Of a stretch of DNA of 17,022 bases, positions 1 through 6,881 are shown piece by piece (position 1 is the first letter of the stretch; each line of letters opens with the position of its first letter). The DNA comes from CAYTLQ01 sp964438715 (GTDB taxonomy: Bacteria; Bacteroidota; Ignavibacteria; Ignavibacteriales; Ignavibacteriaceae), in contig CAYTLQ010000142.1 in NCBI GenBank assembly GCA_964438715.1, forward strand, positions 1-17,022, read 5' to 3'. The notes beneath the pieces are model-generated. The model saw only the letters and a list, made by a program, of their open reading frames with translations. It was not told where the DNA came from and did no database searches. The translations under genes and the position numbers were made by a program.

Positions 1-207
1 CTCACAAATTCCAACAATAGCGAGTGGACGACTGTTGCTATGATGGAAAAAAACAAGGTCCACGTTTTTGATGCTGTCCGGCAGGAAATTTCTTGCATGA
101 TAATTTCTCACCCCATCCCAGCACGTGGTTTTCCCTGGTGAGCGATCAAGATCATCACTTGAAAATTCTGATGGTTCAGTTTGTAAAAGCCAGTATCCCT
201 TTGCAAT
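1..207 (-). CDS. EVE-domain protein, 5' part only (runs off the left edge)
   Basis: The minus strand from 207 to 1 reads in one open frame as a typical EVE-domain N-terminus: AKGYWLLQTEPSEFSSDDLD near the start, then WDGVRNYHARNFLP, then a block ending LVFFHHSNSRPLAIVGI. The Y-W-L-x-x-T-E-P start, the WDGVRNYxARNF motif and the FYHSN-like block are hallmarks of the EVE family (PF01878), whose members are usually about 150 residues and are thought to bind modified bases in nucleic acid. About 69 codons are present and the rest lies outside the window. The frame has no ATG, GTG or TTG: an in-frame TGA lies upstream and the only natural first codon is ATT at 207-205, which would give Met-Ala-Lys-Gly-Tyr-Trp. 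That start is two bases after the mlaD stop, as expected for a co-transcribed gene. The family call is firm; the start is uncertain. Confidence 0.85.
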   Translation of the reverse strand, partial: MAKGYWLLQTEPSEFSSDDLDRSPGKTTCWDGVRNYHARNFLPDSIKNVDLVFFHHSNSRPLAIVGICE

Positions 208-209
208 AC

Positions 210-1235
210 TTATTTCTTCTGAAGTTGTTTCAATTCATCAATTTTATCATCGAGACTTTTAATTCTCTCATTAATCTGTTTCAGGTAATTATCAAGTTCA
301 TTTTCGTAAGTTGTTTTATCATAATAGCCGCGTTGTTCAAAATAACTTTTGAAGAGCCAATTTCTTTTCAATGCCTCCATATTTTCGCTAAACCGCTCCG
401 CTCCGTCTTTCATACTTTGCGAGATATCAACAAGATTGGAAAGTACGGTGCCAAAGCCCTGATTAGTGTTACTTTCAGGCACGAGAAATTCTCCAAGCAA
501 TCCCTTACCTTTTTTTACATTTTGAACAATTTCATCGACACTAAGGACAAATTTATCAACATTACTGACAATAGATTGTACGCCTGTGAGGAGGGAGTTC
601 ACTACAAGAGAAACCGTATCGAGTTTAGTAGTTATCGCCTGAAGGCTATTATCTGCTGACTGAACCAAATTTGCTGAACTATGGTAAAGGCGCGGGTCAT
701 TAATTAACATACCAAGAGTTCCTTCACCGTTATTAACTTTTGCGACAATTTCGGCAAGGTTTTTTGTCATATCTTTTGTGTATTCCATTACGCCTTTGGT
801 TTCTTCAATTATCTGCCCGAATCCAAGTGGATCGACGCCTCTAATCGCCCCACCGTCGAGTACTAATGGTGCAGTACTGGAGCCAACCAATAACACTACA
901 ACTTTATTACCAACAAGCCCTTCATTTTCAATAGTTGCTCGTGAATCTGTTTTAACAAATCTATGTATATCTTCATCGAGGCGAAGGGTAACTTCAACTA
1001 ATCCGAGTGAATCGGGAGTGATGTTTATATTTCTCACACTTCCCACATCAATACCGCTTAGCCGTACTGCAGCGCCTGTTCGCAATCCCTCAATGTTTTT
1101 AAAGTATGCCTTTACTAAAAATGTTTTACTGAATAACGATTCTTTATTACCAATGAGGAAAATTGCCAAAGTAATCAGAGCGGATCCAAAAAAAATGAAT
1201 ACGCCTAAACGAATGGGATGAGTTTTAATGGCCAT
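210..1235 (-). CDS. mlaD: MlaD-type MCE-domain lipid-transport protein
   Basis: This is the periplasmic, membrane-anchored substrate-binding component of an MCE/Mla ABC transporter, which moves phospholipid or other lipids between the inner and outer membranes. It is 341 residues. Residues about 9-28 form one N-terminal membrane helix. Residues about 38-115 form the MCE domain, recognisable by the AYFKNIEGLRTGAAVRLSGI and VGSV block and the following LVGNKVVVLLVG block. The remaining two thirds is a long, mostly helical extension ending in a charged coiled coil (LKQINERIKSLDDKIDELKQ). The tail is longer than in E. coli MlaD (183 residues), as in many MCE proteins of other phyla. It starts 8 bases after the mlaF stop, in the order E-F-D on one strand. 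No MlaB or MlaC homologue is visible beside it. Substrate is inferred from the family only. Confidence 0.92.
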   Translation of the reverse strand: MAIKTHPIRLGVFIFFGSALITLAIFLIGNKESLFSKTFLVKAYFKNIEGLRTGAAVRLSGIDVGSVRNINITPDSLGLVEVTLRLDEDIHRFVKTDSRATIENEGLVGNKVVVLLVGSSTAPLVLDGGAIRGVDPLGFGQIIEETKGVMEYTKDMTKNLAEIVAKVNNGEGTLGMLINDPRLYHSSANLVQSADNSLQAITTKLDTVSLVVNSLLTGVQSIVSNVDKFVLSVDEIVQNVKKGKGLLGEFLVPESNTNQGFGTVLSNLVDISQSMKDGAERFSENMEALKRNWLFKSYFEQRGYYDKTTYENELDNYLKQINERIKSLDDKIDELKQLQKK

Positions 1236-1243
1236 AAAAATGC

Positions 1244-1996
1244 TTATCCTTCATCATCAAAATATTCTTCACTAAAAAAGTTTCTCAAAAACGGATCTTG
1301 TGAGCCGATGAGTTCGGTAAGTGCGCCTTCAAAAATAATTTTTCCATCTTTCAAAACAATAGAACGGTCAGCAATTATTTTTGCACAAATAATATCGTGT
1401 GTAACTGCTATTGAGGTCATTTTCAGTTGTGACTGTAAATCCCGAATTAATTTACTAATTTCTTTCGAAGTAATTGGGTCAAGTCCTGTTGTAGGCTCGT
1501 CATACAGCATAATACGCGGCTCTGTGATTATCGAACGGGCAAGCCCTATACGCTTGCGCATACCGCCGGATAGTTCGCTTGGCATTTTATCTATTGCAGA
1601 ACTTAGCGAAACCATCTCAAGGGCATTTTCGACTTTCTTGTCAATTTCACTTTGAGTAAAAGAAAAATTGCGTTTAAGTGGAAATTCCAGATTTTCCCGC
1701 ACGGTCATAGAATCATACAGCGCAGCGCTTTGGAAAAGAAATCCAAGATTTTTCCGATAATTGTTAAGCTCTGCGGAAGTAAAGTTAAGGATATTTTTAT
1801 TATCAACTATAATAGAGCCTTCATCAGGTTGTAGAAGTCCGACCATACATTTCAGTAATACGCTTTTTCCGGTTCCACTTTTACCAAAAACAACGAGATT
1901 TTCACCAGCCTCTACATGAAAAGTAATACCATTCAAAACGGTAAAGGAACCGAACGATTTTTTTAGTCCGTTAATTTCAATTAAACGGTCGGCCAT
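1244..1996 (-). CDS. mlaF: MlaF-type ABC transporter ATP-binding protein
   Basis: This is the cytoplasmic ATPase that powers the Mla/MCE lipid transporter with the permease MlaE. The 250-residue protein has every ABC motif in order: Walker A (GKSGTGKSVLL, about residues 38-48), a Q-loop at LGFLFQSAALYDSMTV, the signature LSGGMRKRIGLARSI, Walker B with catalytic Glu (IMLYDEPTTGLDP), and the switch His in AVTHD. The signature form LSGGMRKR is characteristic of the MlaF/Ttg2A branch, not of generic importers. Its ATG lies inside the end of mlaE (16-base overlap), so translation of the two is probably coupled. Length matches the usual family size of about 250-270. Nothing is missing. Confidence 0.95.
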   Translation of the reverse strand: MADRLIEINGLKKSFGSFTVLNGITFHVEAGENLVVFGKSGTGKSVLLKCMVGLLQPDEGSIIVDNKNILNFTSAELNNYRKNLGFLFQSAALYDSMTVRENLEFPLKRNFSFTQSEIDKKVENALEMVSLSSAIDKMPSELSGGMRKRIGLARSIITEPRIMLYDEPTTGLDPITSKEISKLIRDLQSQLKMTSIAVTHDIICAKIIADRSIVLKDGKIIFEGALTELIGSQDPFLRNFFSEEYFDDEG

Positions 1997-2781
1997 AGCA
2001 CAATAGTTAATTTAACTAAAACCATATCAGTTATCAGAATCAGAAGAGAAGAAAGAACTACTGATGTTGTTGAAGCAAGTCCAACCCCCTCAGTTCCTCG
2101 TTCAGCATTGTAACCTTTAAACGAGCCAACAATACCTACAATAAAGCCAAAAAAAATCGTTTTACCAATTCCGGGGATGAAATCGCCAAATTTCGTAGCT
2201 TCAATTACAGCGCCGATAAAAAGTTTAAATGTCATGGGTTGAACAAGTATTATTGCAATATAACATCCAAGTATCGCCAGGATGATAACATACATAGTGA
2301 GAATTGGAAGAATAAATGTAGTTGCAATAACTCTTGTTACAACAAGATATTTAAATGGATTGATTCCCGAAACCTCCATTGAATCTATCTGTTCAGTAAC
2401 CCGCATAGATCCTAGTTCCGCACCTATACCGGAACTAACTCTTCCGGCAAAAATGAGAGCAGTTATCACGGGACCAAGCTCCCGTACAACTGAAATAGTA
2501 ACCATAGCCGGTAAAAATGATTCGGCACCAAATCGGGCGAGCACCGGTTGGCTCTGCAGTGCAAGAACCAGGCCGATAATGATTCCCGTAACACTGACAA
2601 TCGGAAGAGTTTTTACGCCAAGTTCGTACATGTGCTGACGGATGACAGGCAGGTCATAGGGGGGAACAAGACAAAAGCGAAAAAAACGGAATGCAAACAG
2701 ATTGAGATTCCCCAAATTTTCAAAAAAATCGAGTATTCCCTTTTCGAATACGGTAAGTTTTGTTCGGTATTTTTTGGCCAA
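1981..2781 (-). CDS. mlaE: MlaE-type lipid ABC transporter permease
   Basis: This is the inner-membrane permease of the Mla/MCE transporter and pairs with MlaF and MlaD. The 266 residues begin with an amphipathic interface segment. They continue with about five hydrophobic helices and the family blocks YELGVKTLPIVSVTGIIIGL, LGPVITALIFAGRVSSGIGA and ELGSMRVTEQIDSMEVSGIN, the coupling region typical of MlaE. The frame opens with TTG at 2781-2779 and no in-frame ATG occurs before residue 67 or so. The N-terminus aligns in length with the family from this TTG, so TTG is the likely start although no good Shine-Dalgarno sequence precedes it. The gene heads the mla cluster. A terminator for the preceding gene lies about 110 bases upstream, so a promoter is expected between them. 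Confidence 0.93.
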   Translation of the reverse strand: MAKKYRTKLTVFEKGILDFFENLGNLNLFAFRFFRFCLVPPYDLPVIRQHMYELGVKTLPIVSVTGIIIGLVLALQSQPVLARFGAESFLPAMVTISVVRELGPVITALIFAGRVSSGIGAELGSMRVTEQIDSMEVSGINPFKYLVVTRVIATTFILPILTMYVIILAILGCYIAIILVQPMTFKLFIGAVIEATKFGDFIPGIGKTIFFGFIVGIVGSFKGYNAERGTEGVGLASTTSVVLSSLLILITDMVLVKLTIVLWPTV

Positions 2782-2887
2782 TTTGTAATATCACACAATT
2801 TATGAGTCTAAAAATAAAAGAAAATACTGAATACAGGAAACCGTTTAACATTTGTTTTGGTAATGAGAGGAGTGAGAATAGTAAAAT

Positions 2888-2911
2888 AAAAAAACCGGGA
2901 ATACACCCGGC
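2888..2911 (-). terminator. Intrinsic terminator of the ferredoxin-like gene
   Basis: Read on the minus strand this is a GCCGGG / CCCGG hairpin with a six-base loop followed by seven T residues. It lies about 40 bases after the stop of the ferredoxin-like gene and before the mla genes, so it separates the two transcription units. Confidence 0.8.
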
Positions 2912-2949
2912 TTTTCTATTCATTCTGTGGGTTCTTTGCTTGTATGTCT

Positions 2950-3789
2950 TTAAAGTTGTTGTTCGTGGATGATTTCCCCTTCGATACTAATTACTTTTAC
3001 AAAAAGTGGAATTTCTTTACCGGCGAGATCGATTGCCGTTTGTGCCATACTGAGTAAGCCACTGCAACAAGGAACTTCCATAATAATAACAGTAAGACTC
3101 TTTATTCCTGTTTCAGCTATCATTCTTGTTAGCTTATCTATGTAAACTTGTTTATTCGTGTCAAGTTTCGGGCATGCGATAGCAATTTTATTTATCTTTA
3201 AGAAATCTCTATGGAAATCTCCATAAGCAACAGGAACGCAATCGGCTGTTAGTAACAGATCAGCGCCTCGCAGGTATGGAGCATTTGGTGCCAGCAGATG
3301 TAGTTGAACCGGCCATTGTGAAAGTCTTGATTCAATTCTACCGGAAAAATCATTGATTGGGGCATAATTCTTCTCTATTGAACGCATAGCTGAACCCGGA
3401 CAACCGCACTCTTGTTTCGCCTCTACAACTTCATCCAGCGAGGGTTTTTCGATGTTATGCATTTTAAGATATTGTAACGCCTGCTCGTAGTAACCAAGCT
3501 CCTGATGGTCAAGCATATGTTTCAAATGTGCCTTAATAACATTTTTTCCTCCGCGTACAATGTTCTCCATTACTTTGAATTCATCATACGGTTCGGCCTC
3601 TCTCTTCTCAATACTTAGAGCGCCTGTGGGACACTCTCCAAGACAAGCACCCAAACCATCACAAAACAAATCACTAATCAGCCTGACTTTACCATCAATA
3701 ACCTGTAATGCACCTTCGGCACATGTAGGAACACACTTACCACAGCCATCACAAAGTTCTTCATTTATTTTTATTAGCTTTCTAATCAT
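2950..3789 (-). CDS. Ferredoxin-like [4Fe-4S] protein with a degenerate second cluster motif
   Basis: This is a soluble 279-residue iron-sulfur protein without signal peptide or membrane helix. Residues 1-60 form a bacterial-ferredoxin fold. The first motif is complete (C13, C16, C19, C23). The second reads FCDGLGACLGECP and keeps only C43, C49 and C53, with Leu46 where the second ligand should be, so it could hold a [3Fe-4S] cluster or none. The rest (about 70-279) is a conserved alpha/beta region with further cysteines: C128 and C130 in ECGCPG, C184 in TADCVPVAYGDFH, C206 in IACPKLD, and the pair C241-C242 in VPCCSGL. I recognise the overall architecture from anaerobes, where it is usually named only as a 4Fe-4S binding protein. 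Its reaction is unknown, and an electron-transfer or redox-sensing role is inference. It is a single-gene unit with its own terminator and an upstream palindrome. Confidence 0.85.
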   Translation of the reverse strand: MIRKLIKINEELCDGCGKCVPTCAEGALQVIDGKVRLISDLFCDGLGACLGECPTGALSIEKREAEPYDEFKVMENIVRGGKNVIKAHLKHMLDHQELGYYEQALQYLKMHNIEKPSLDEVVEAKQECGCPGSAMRSIEKNYAPINDFSGRIESRLSQWPVQLHLLAPNAPYLRGADLLLTADCVPVAYGDFHRDFLKINKIAIACPKLDTNKQVYIDKLTRMIAETGIKSLTVIIMEVPCCSGLLSMAQTAIDLAGKEIPLFVKVISIEGEIIHEQQL

Positions 3790-3800
3790 CTCTTTCTCAT

Positions 3801-3820
3801 ATCGGATAAAATTATCTGAT
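3801..3820. promoter_or_regulatory. Candidate operator palindrome upstream of the ferredoxin-like gene
   Basis: ATCGGATAAAATTATCTGAT is a near-perfect 20-bp inverted repeat (arms ATCnGATAA / TTATCnGAT around AA, with one non-complementary pair). It lies 12 bases upstream of the start codon, where it would overlap the 5' leader or promoter. It matches no operator consensus that I can name with confidence. The call rests on symmetry and position alone. Confidence 0.4.
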
Positions 3821-4023
3821 TAAAATTACAAAATCCTCAGCATTTTATCAAATCTTTCAAATAAAATTATTCTTACTATTTACTATTAGTATTTTTTCTC
3901 GTGCCGAATGCACTTTGGAGAGCGACTTAAATATTCATTTCCACAAATAATTTTTAGTACCTTACTGCAATTAAAGCACATCCTGCATCTCTAATTTCCG
4001 TTTTCGTATTCCACTCGCACAAT

Positions 4024-4052
4024 AAAAAAGGCTGTCAGTTTACGACAGCCTT
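4024..4052 (-). terminator. Intrinsic terminator of the sulfur operon
   Basis: On the minus strand, AAGGCTGTC and GACAGCCTT form a perfect 9-bp stem around a seven-base loop, followed by a run of T residues. It begins 10 bases after the rhodanese stop codon and closes the operon that starts at the MerR gene. Confidence 0.9.
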
Positions 4053-4062
4053 ACTAAGAGAC

Positions 4063-4719
4063 TCAACAACCTTCCTTCTTCTTTTTCTTAGGAGCATTAC
4101 CTCCGGGTACAGTTGCTGATGGTGCCGGAAGTTTTGGAAGCGGGGGAGCTGATTTAACAGTAGATTCTGTTTTTTCGGAAGTAACCGGCATACCACCGAA
4201 AAATACACTTCGTTCTTTAAGCAGATAATATTTCCCTTCTTCACCGGCCGGTATGCTGTCGGGAATAACCGGATATAGTACTGCATCCTTCCACTCATCA
4301 AGTCCGCCTAAGAGTGTGTAAACATATTTATATTTTTTAGCCTTTAAGAGGAACCAGGCTTGTGCCGCATGAATACCACCATAGGAGTATAATACTATTT
4401 TTTCATTTCGTTGAATATCTGCATCCATAAGATTGGTAATAGATATATTTTCTGCGCCGGGAATATGATATTCGTTATAGACTTTTTCCTCATTAAGGTC
4501 AATCAACCGGTAATCAGCTTTGCCCTTAATTATCCAGTCAGCTAGTTCATCAACTGTTATATGATCTGCTTTACTCTCAACAATGAGTGCGAGTTCTTTT
4601 GTACTAAGGGTCACATCAGCGCTTTCTAAAGGACTTGTCATAAAAAGTACAGGAAAGCCTAGTCCTAATGCCAACAAAGTTAACTTTTTATTCAATGTGA
4701 AATTTTCAAACCATTTCAT
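4063..4719 (-). CDS. Exported rhodanese-domain protein with Ser in the catalytic loop and a C-terminal Cys
   Basis: A 218-residue single rhodanese domain behind an N-terminal export signal (hydrophobic residues about 13-28, with a possible cleavage after LESA), so it probably acts in the periplasm. The rhodanese fold is seen in YRLIDLNEEKVYNEYHIPGA and in the segment GGLDEWKDA. The catalytic loop should read Cys-x-x-Gly-x-Arg but reads S112-Y-G-G-I-H117. The only cysteine in the protein is the last residue, C218, at the end of a Pro-rich and then Lys-rich tail (PKKKKKEGC). It is the last gene of the operon, one base after the second YeeE gene. By context it parallels Sud, the periplasmic polysulfide-sulfur transferase that feeds Psr in Wolinella. 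Sulfur binding at C218 is inference, and the protein could instead be a non-catalytic rhodanese. Confidence 0.88.
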   Translation of the reverse strand: MKWFENFTLNKKLTLLALGLGFPVLFMTSPLESADVTLSTKELALIVESKADHITVDELADWIIKGKADYRLIDLNEEKVYNEYHIPGAENISITNLMDADIQRNEKIVLYSYGGIHAAQAWFLLKAKKYKYVYTLLGGLDEWKDAVLYPVIPDSIPAGEEGKYYLLKERSVFFGGMPVTSEKTESTVKSAPPLPKLPAPSATVPGGNAPKKKKKEGC

Positions 4720-4720
4720 A

Positions 4721-5320
4721 CTACTTACTCTTCTCCTTCTCTGCCATCAGTTTTTCTACCTTTTCAGCACCAGCGAAGCCGCCTAAAGCCATTAAGACAA
4801 TCAGAAAAACAACAACTCCAAACGGGAGATTAAAAAACTCCGGAATTGTAACACGACCCATTGGAGTAGAGTTGTATAATCCTTCAATAAGCGGAAACAT
4901 CTCACCGAAAATAAAAATACCGAACATTACTCCCGCCAGATAAACCATGCCATCAATTTTTCCGGTTGAACACGCCACAGCAGAAGTACCGGGACAATAG
5001 CCGCCAATTACAAAACCAACACCCAGAATAAAACCTCCAAGCATTTGGGGGAGAATATAGGTATCGGTTATGTAGATAAGAGAAAAGTCCATATAACCGA
5101 GAGAAGAAAGGTAAAATACTCCAAGCATGGCAGTAACAATACCGGTGAACATAACCTTAAACACCGCCATATCCTTAAAGTAAAATTGTGCGGCTAATTT
5201 TGTTGCGTTGCCAAAACCGGCACGCTCAAGGAAGAAACCAAACCCGATTCCAATAAGAACAGCCATTACCAGACTGATTTCTTCACTAAAAAATCCGAAT
5301 TTATAAAATGGAAGATTCAT
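4721..5320 (-). CDS. YeeE/YedE-family sulfur-transport protein, second half-unit
   Basis: A 199-residue membrane protein of the YeeE/YedE family (Sulf_transp, PF04143), whose members take up thiosulfate or related sulfur species. About five or six hydrophobic segments are visible. Family blocks are FGFFLERAGFGNATKLAAQF near residue 28 and GFVIGGYCPGTSAVACSTGK at about 102-121, holding C109 and C117. The frame is open further upstream to an ATG at 5440, but the start is set at 5320. An AGGAG-type ribosome site precedes that ATG, it overlaps the previous gene's stop as ATGA, and the upstream extension is only an out-of-frame shadow of the first YeeE gene. Together with the first half-unit it would equal one full-length YeeE, so the two probably form a heteromeric channel. 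It ends with TAG. Confidence 0.87.
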   Translation of the reverse strand: MNLPFYKFGFFSEEISLVMAVLIGIGFGFFLERAGFGNATKLAAQFYFKDMAVFKVMFTGIVTAMLGVFYLSSLGYMDFSLIYITDTYILPQMLGGFILGVGFVIGGYCPGTSAVACSTGKIDGMVYLAGVMFGIFIFGEMFPLIEGLYNSTPMGRVTIPEFFNLPFGVVVFLIVLMALGGFAGAEKVEKLMAEKEKSK

Positions 5321-5898
5321 TGCCACTGTCTCCTCATAAAATACGCCATTGCATACGCTCCGGCAAAAACCATTAACATAAAGCCCCAGCTGCCTAATCC
5401 TAAAAGCGCTCCGCCTGTGAGAGCTTGTCCACTTGTACATCCCCGTGCTAATTTAGCTCCGAAGCCCATAAGGCTTCCGCCAAGAAAAGCAAAAAGCAAT
5501 CGGGTTCTGTTTGATATTTGCGGTCCTTTGAAAATATCTTTTTTTACTCTGCCGGCGAGAACTCCGGAGAGGAAGCCTCCGATAATGACGCCAATAACTT
5601 CAAAAACGAGCCAGTCCTTAAACGGACTGGCGGAACCGTCGCCGGTGTATTCAGAATAAAATGGGTTTGCTTTCGCATGCTCAGGTGAAACAGCCTGAAC
5701 CCCGGAAGACACCAGTGTAGAAAAAGCGCCGGAAGCTCCGAGTCCACGCCCCATTATTACAAATGCGGCTAATAATACTAATCCTAATCCTATACCTGCG
5801 AGGTATGGATTCATATACGGTTGCGGTTTTACGACAGTGGAGTGAGCTGACTCCTTCTCCTGAACCGTCTCCGTAATAGTGTGGTTTAATGTTGTCAT
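5317..5898 (-). CDS. YeeE/YedE-family sulfur-transport protein, first half-unit
   Basis: A 193-residue membrane protein of the same YeeE/YedE family as its downstream neighbour. After a polar N-terminus of about 30 residues come four or so hydrophobic segments, with a hydrophilic loop at about 70-95. The diagnostic block is KLARGCTSGQALTGGALLGL, with the conserved C154 in the pore region of this family. In the characterised thiosulfate transporter TsuA (YeeE) cysteines in such motifs are thought to pass the substrate along. This half contributes one Cys and the partner two (C109, C117), three in all, as in TsuA. Its ATG follows a GGAGA ribosome site, 27 bases after the NrfD-like gene, and its stop overlaps the next start. 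Substrate (thiosulfate, polysulfide or another sulfane) cannot be read from sequence. Confidence 0.88.
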   Translation of the reverse strand: MTTLNHTITETVQEKESAHSTVVKPQPYMNPYLAGIGLGLVLLAAFVIMGRGLGASGAFSTLVSSGVQAVSPEHAKANPFYSEYTGDGSASPFKDWLVFEVIGVIIGGFLSGVLAGRVKKDIFKGPQISNRTRLLFAFLGGSLMGFGAKLARGCTSGQALTGGALLGLGSWGFMLMVFAGAYAMAYFMRRQWQ

Positions 5899-5925
5899 AA
5901 AGATTCTCCGTGATAATAATGCAAA

Positions 5926-6870
5926 CTATTTAATTACAATGTTCCAGTGACTTAACTGTCCTGCACTTACGATAACAAATCGTAATACAAGCCCGCCAAG
6001 TAAAACCAAAATAGGTGCAACAGGTGTATGCACAACAATATGACGCACTGCAAGATTCTGAATGATAAGTGGTAAGATGATTCCACATATTATCACAAAA
6101 GTCCAGAAAACCGGTGCGAACGCTCCTGTAATAAGTAGATGAATTGCCGCAATTTGTTGTGCACCTGAACTAAGCGCCCCGATGATTAACAGAGCAATTA
6201 CAAACAATTCTGCTGTAAGAAAGTGATTGTCAACTTTTGCCAATAACTCCGACTCTGCTTTATTTTTTGTTAACATATGGATAAGCGCTGCGGCTGATGA
6301 GAGACCTGAAAGCAGAAATAACAGCCACAGAAGAGGCGTATTCCAAAGAGGTCGTGCAGAAAGACTACTCAACAATACTCCGGTGTAAATACCAAGCAGT
6401 GCCCCGAGAAAAATGTTTGTCATAGAAAGTACCTTTACTGAGAGCGGATGGGAAGAAACAAGTCTGGATACCTTATCAATAATCGGAAACTTTTTTTCAA
6501 TTCCAAATGGTGGTAAATAAAGAAAGCCCAGAATGAGAGCAGGATACACCAGTATAAGAATCCATGCACCCCACGACATTGGTGAAAGGGGCTGGAATGT
6601 TGTGTACAATCTCCACACATAGAGTTTATGCTCCAGATCGAGAAATAAGGCAAACATTCCAAGTGAAAGTAATACGATACCAAGTACGGGCAACATAGGG
6701 AATATACTATTCTTCTCCCTGGCTTTTCCTGTAAGAACAAGATAACCGATAATTATCATTGTTCCGGCAACCAATCCTCCGAGAAAAAGATAGACAGGAA
6801 TTTCCCAACCCCAGACATGCATTACCGGATCAATTTGTTCATTAAAACGAGTTGTTGATAGTTCGTGCAT
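5926..6870 (-). CDS. NrfD/PsrC-like membrane subunit of a molybdopterin oxidoreductase
   Basis: A 314-residue integral membrane protein with eight or nine predicted helices, matching the NrfD/PsrC family that oxidises menaquinol and passes electrons to the PsrB-like ferredoxin subunit. The N-terminal block WGWEIPVYLFLGGLVAGTMI is the family signature, where the first helix follows a short periplasm-facing segment. No haem-ligand pattern is evident, as expected for this family. It starts 11 bases after the iron-sulfur subunit gene. The gene order, catalytic subunit then iron-sulfur subunit then NrfD subunit, is that of psrABC and phsABC. Quinone oxidation is inferred from the family. Some relatives run in the opposite direction, so the direction of electron flow is not proved. 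Confidence 0.92.
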   Translation of the reverse strand: MHELSTTRFNEQIDPVMHVWGWEIPVYLFLGGLVAGTMIIIGYLVLTGKAREKNSIFPMLPVLGIVLLSLGMFALFLDLEHKLYVWRLYTTFQPLSPMSWGAWILILVYPALILGFLYLPPFGIEKKFPIIDKVSRLVSSHPLSVKVLSMTNIFLGALLGIYTGVLLSSLSARPLWNTPLLWLLFLLSGLSSAAALIHMLTKNKAESELLAKVDNHFLTAELFVIALLIIGALSSGAQQIAAIHLLITGAFAPVFWTFVIICGIILPLIIQNLAVRHIVVHTPVAPILVLLGGLVLRFVIVSAGQLSHWNIVIK

Positions 6871-6881
6871 TTCAATTCCAA

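Noticed and set aside
93..659. A 188-codon open frame on the plus strand opposite the end of mlaD
   Set aside because: It is antisense to mlaD and the EVE gene, both with unmistakable family motifs, and its own product is a low-complexity Phe/Ile-rich sequence with no recognisable domain.
210..2781. Amino-acid or antibiotic-type ABC importer as the identity of the three-gene ABC cluster
   Set aside because: The MCE domain, the LSGGMRKR signature and the MlaE permease blocks point specifically to the Mla lipid system.
5321..5440. A 40-residue N-terminal extension of the second YeeE half
   Set aside because: It only re-reads the 3' end of the first YeeE gene in another frame; the ATG at 5320 has a good ribosome site and an ATGA overlap.
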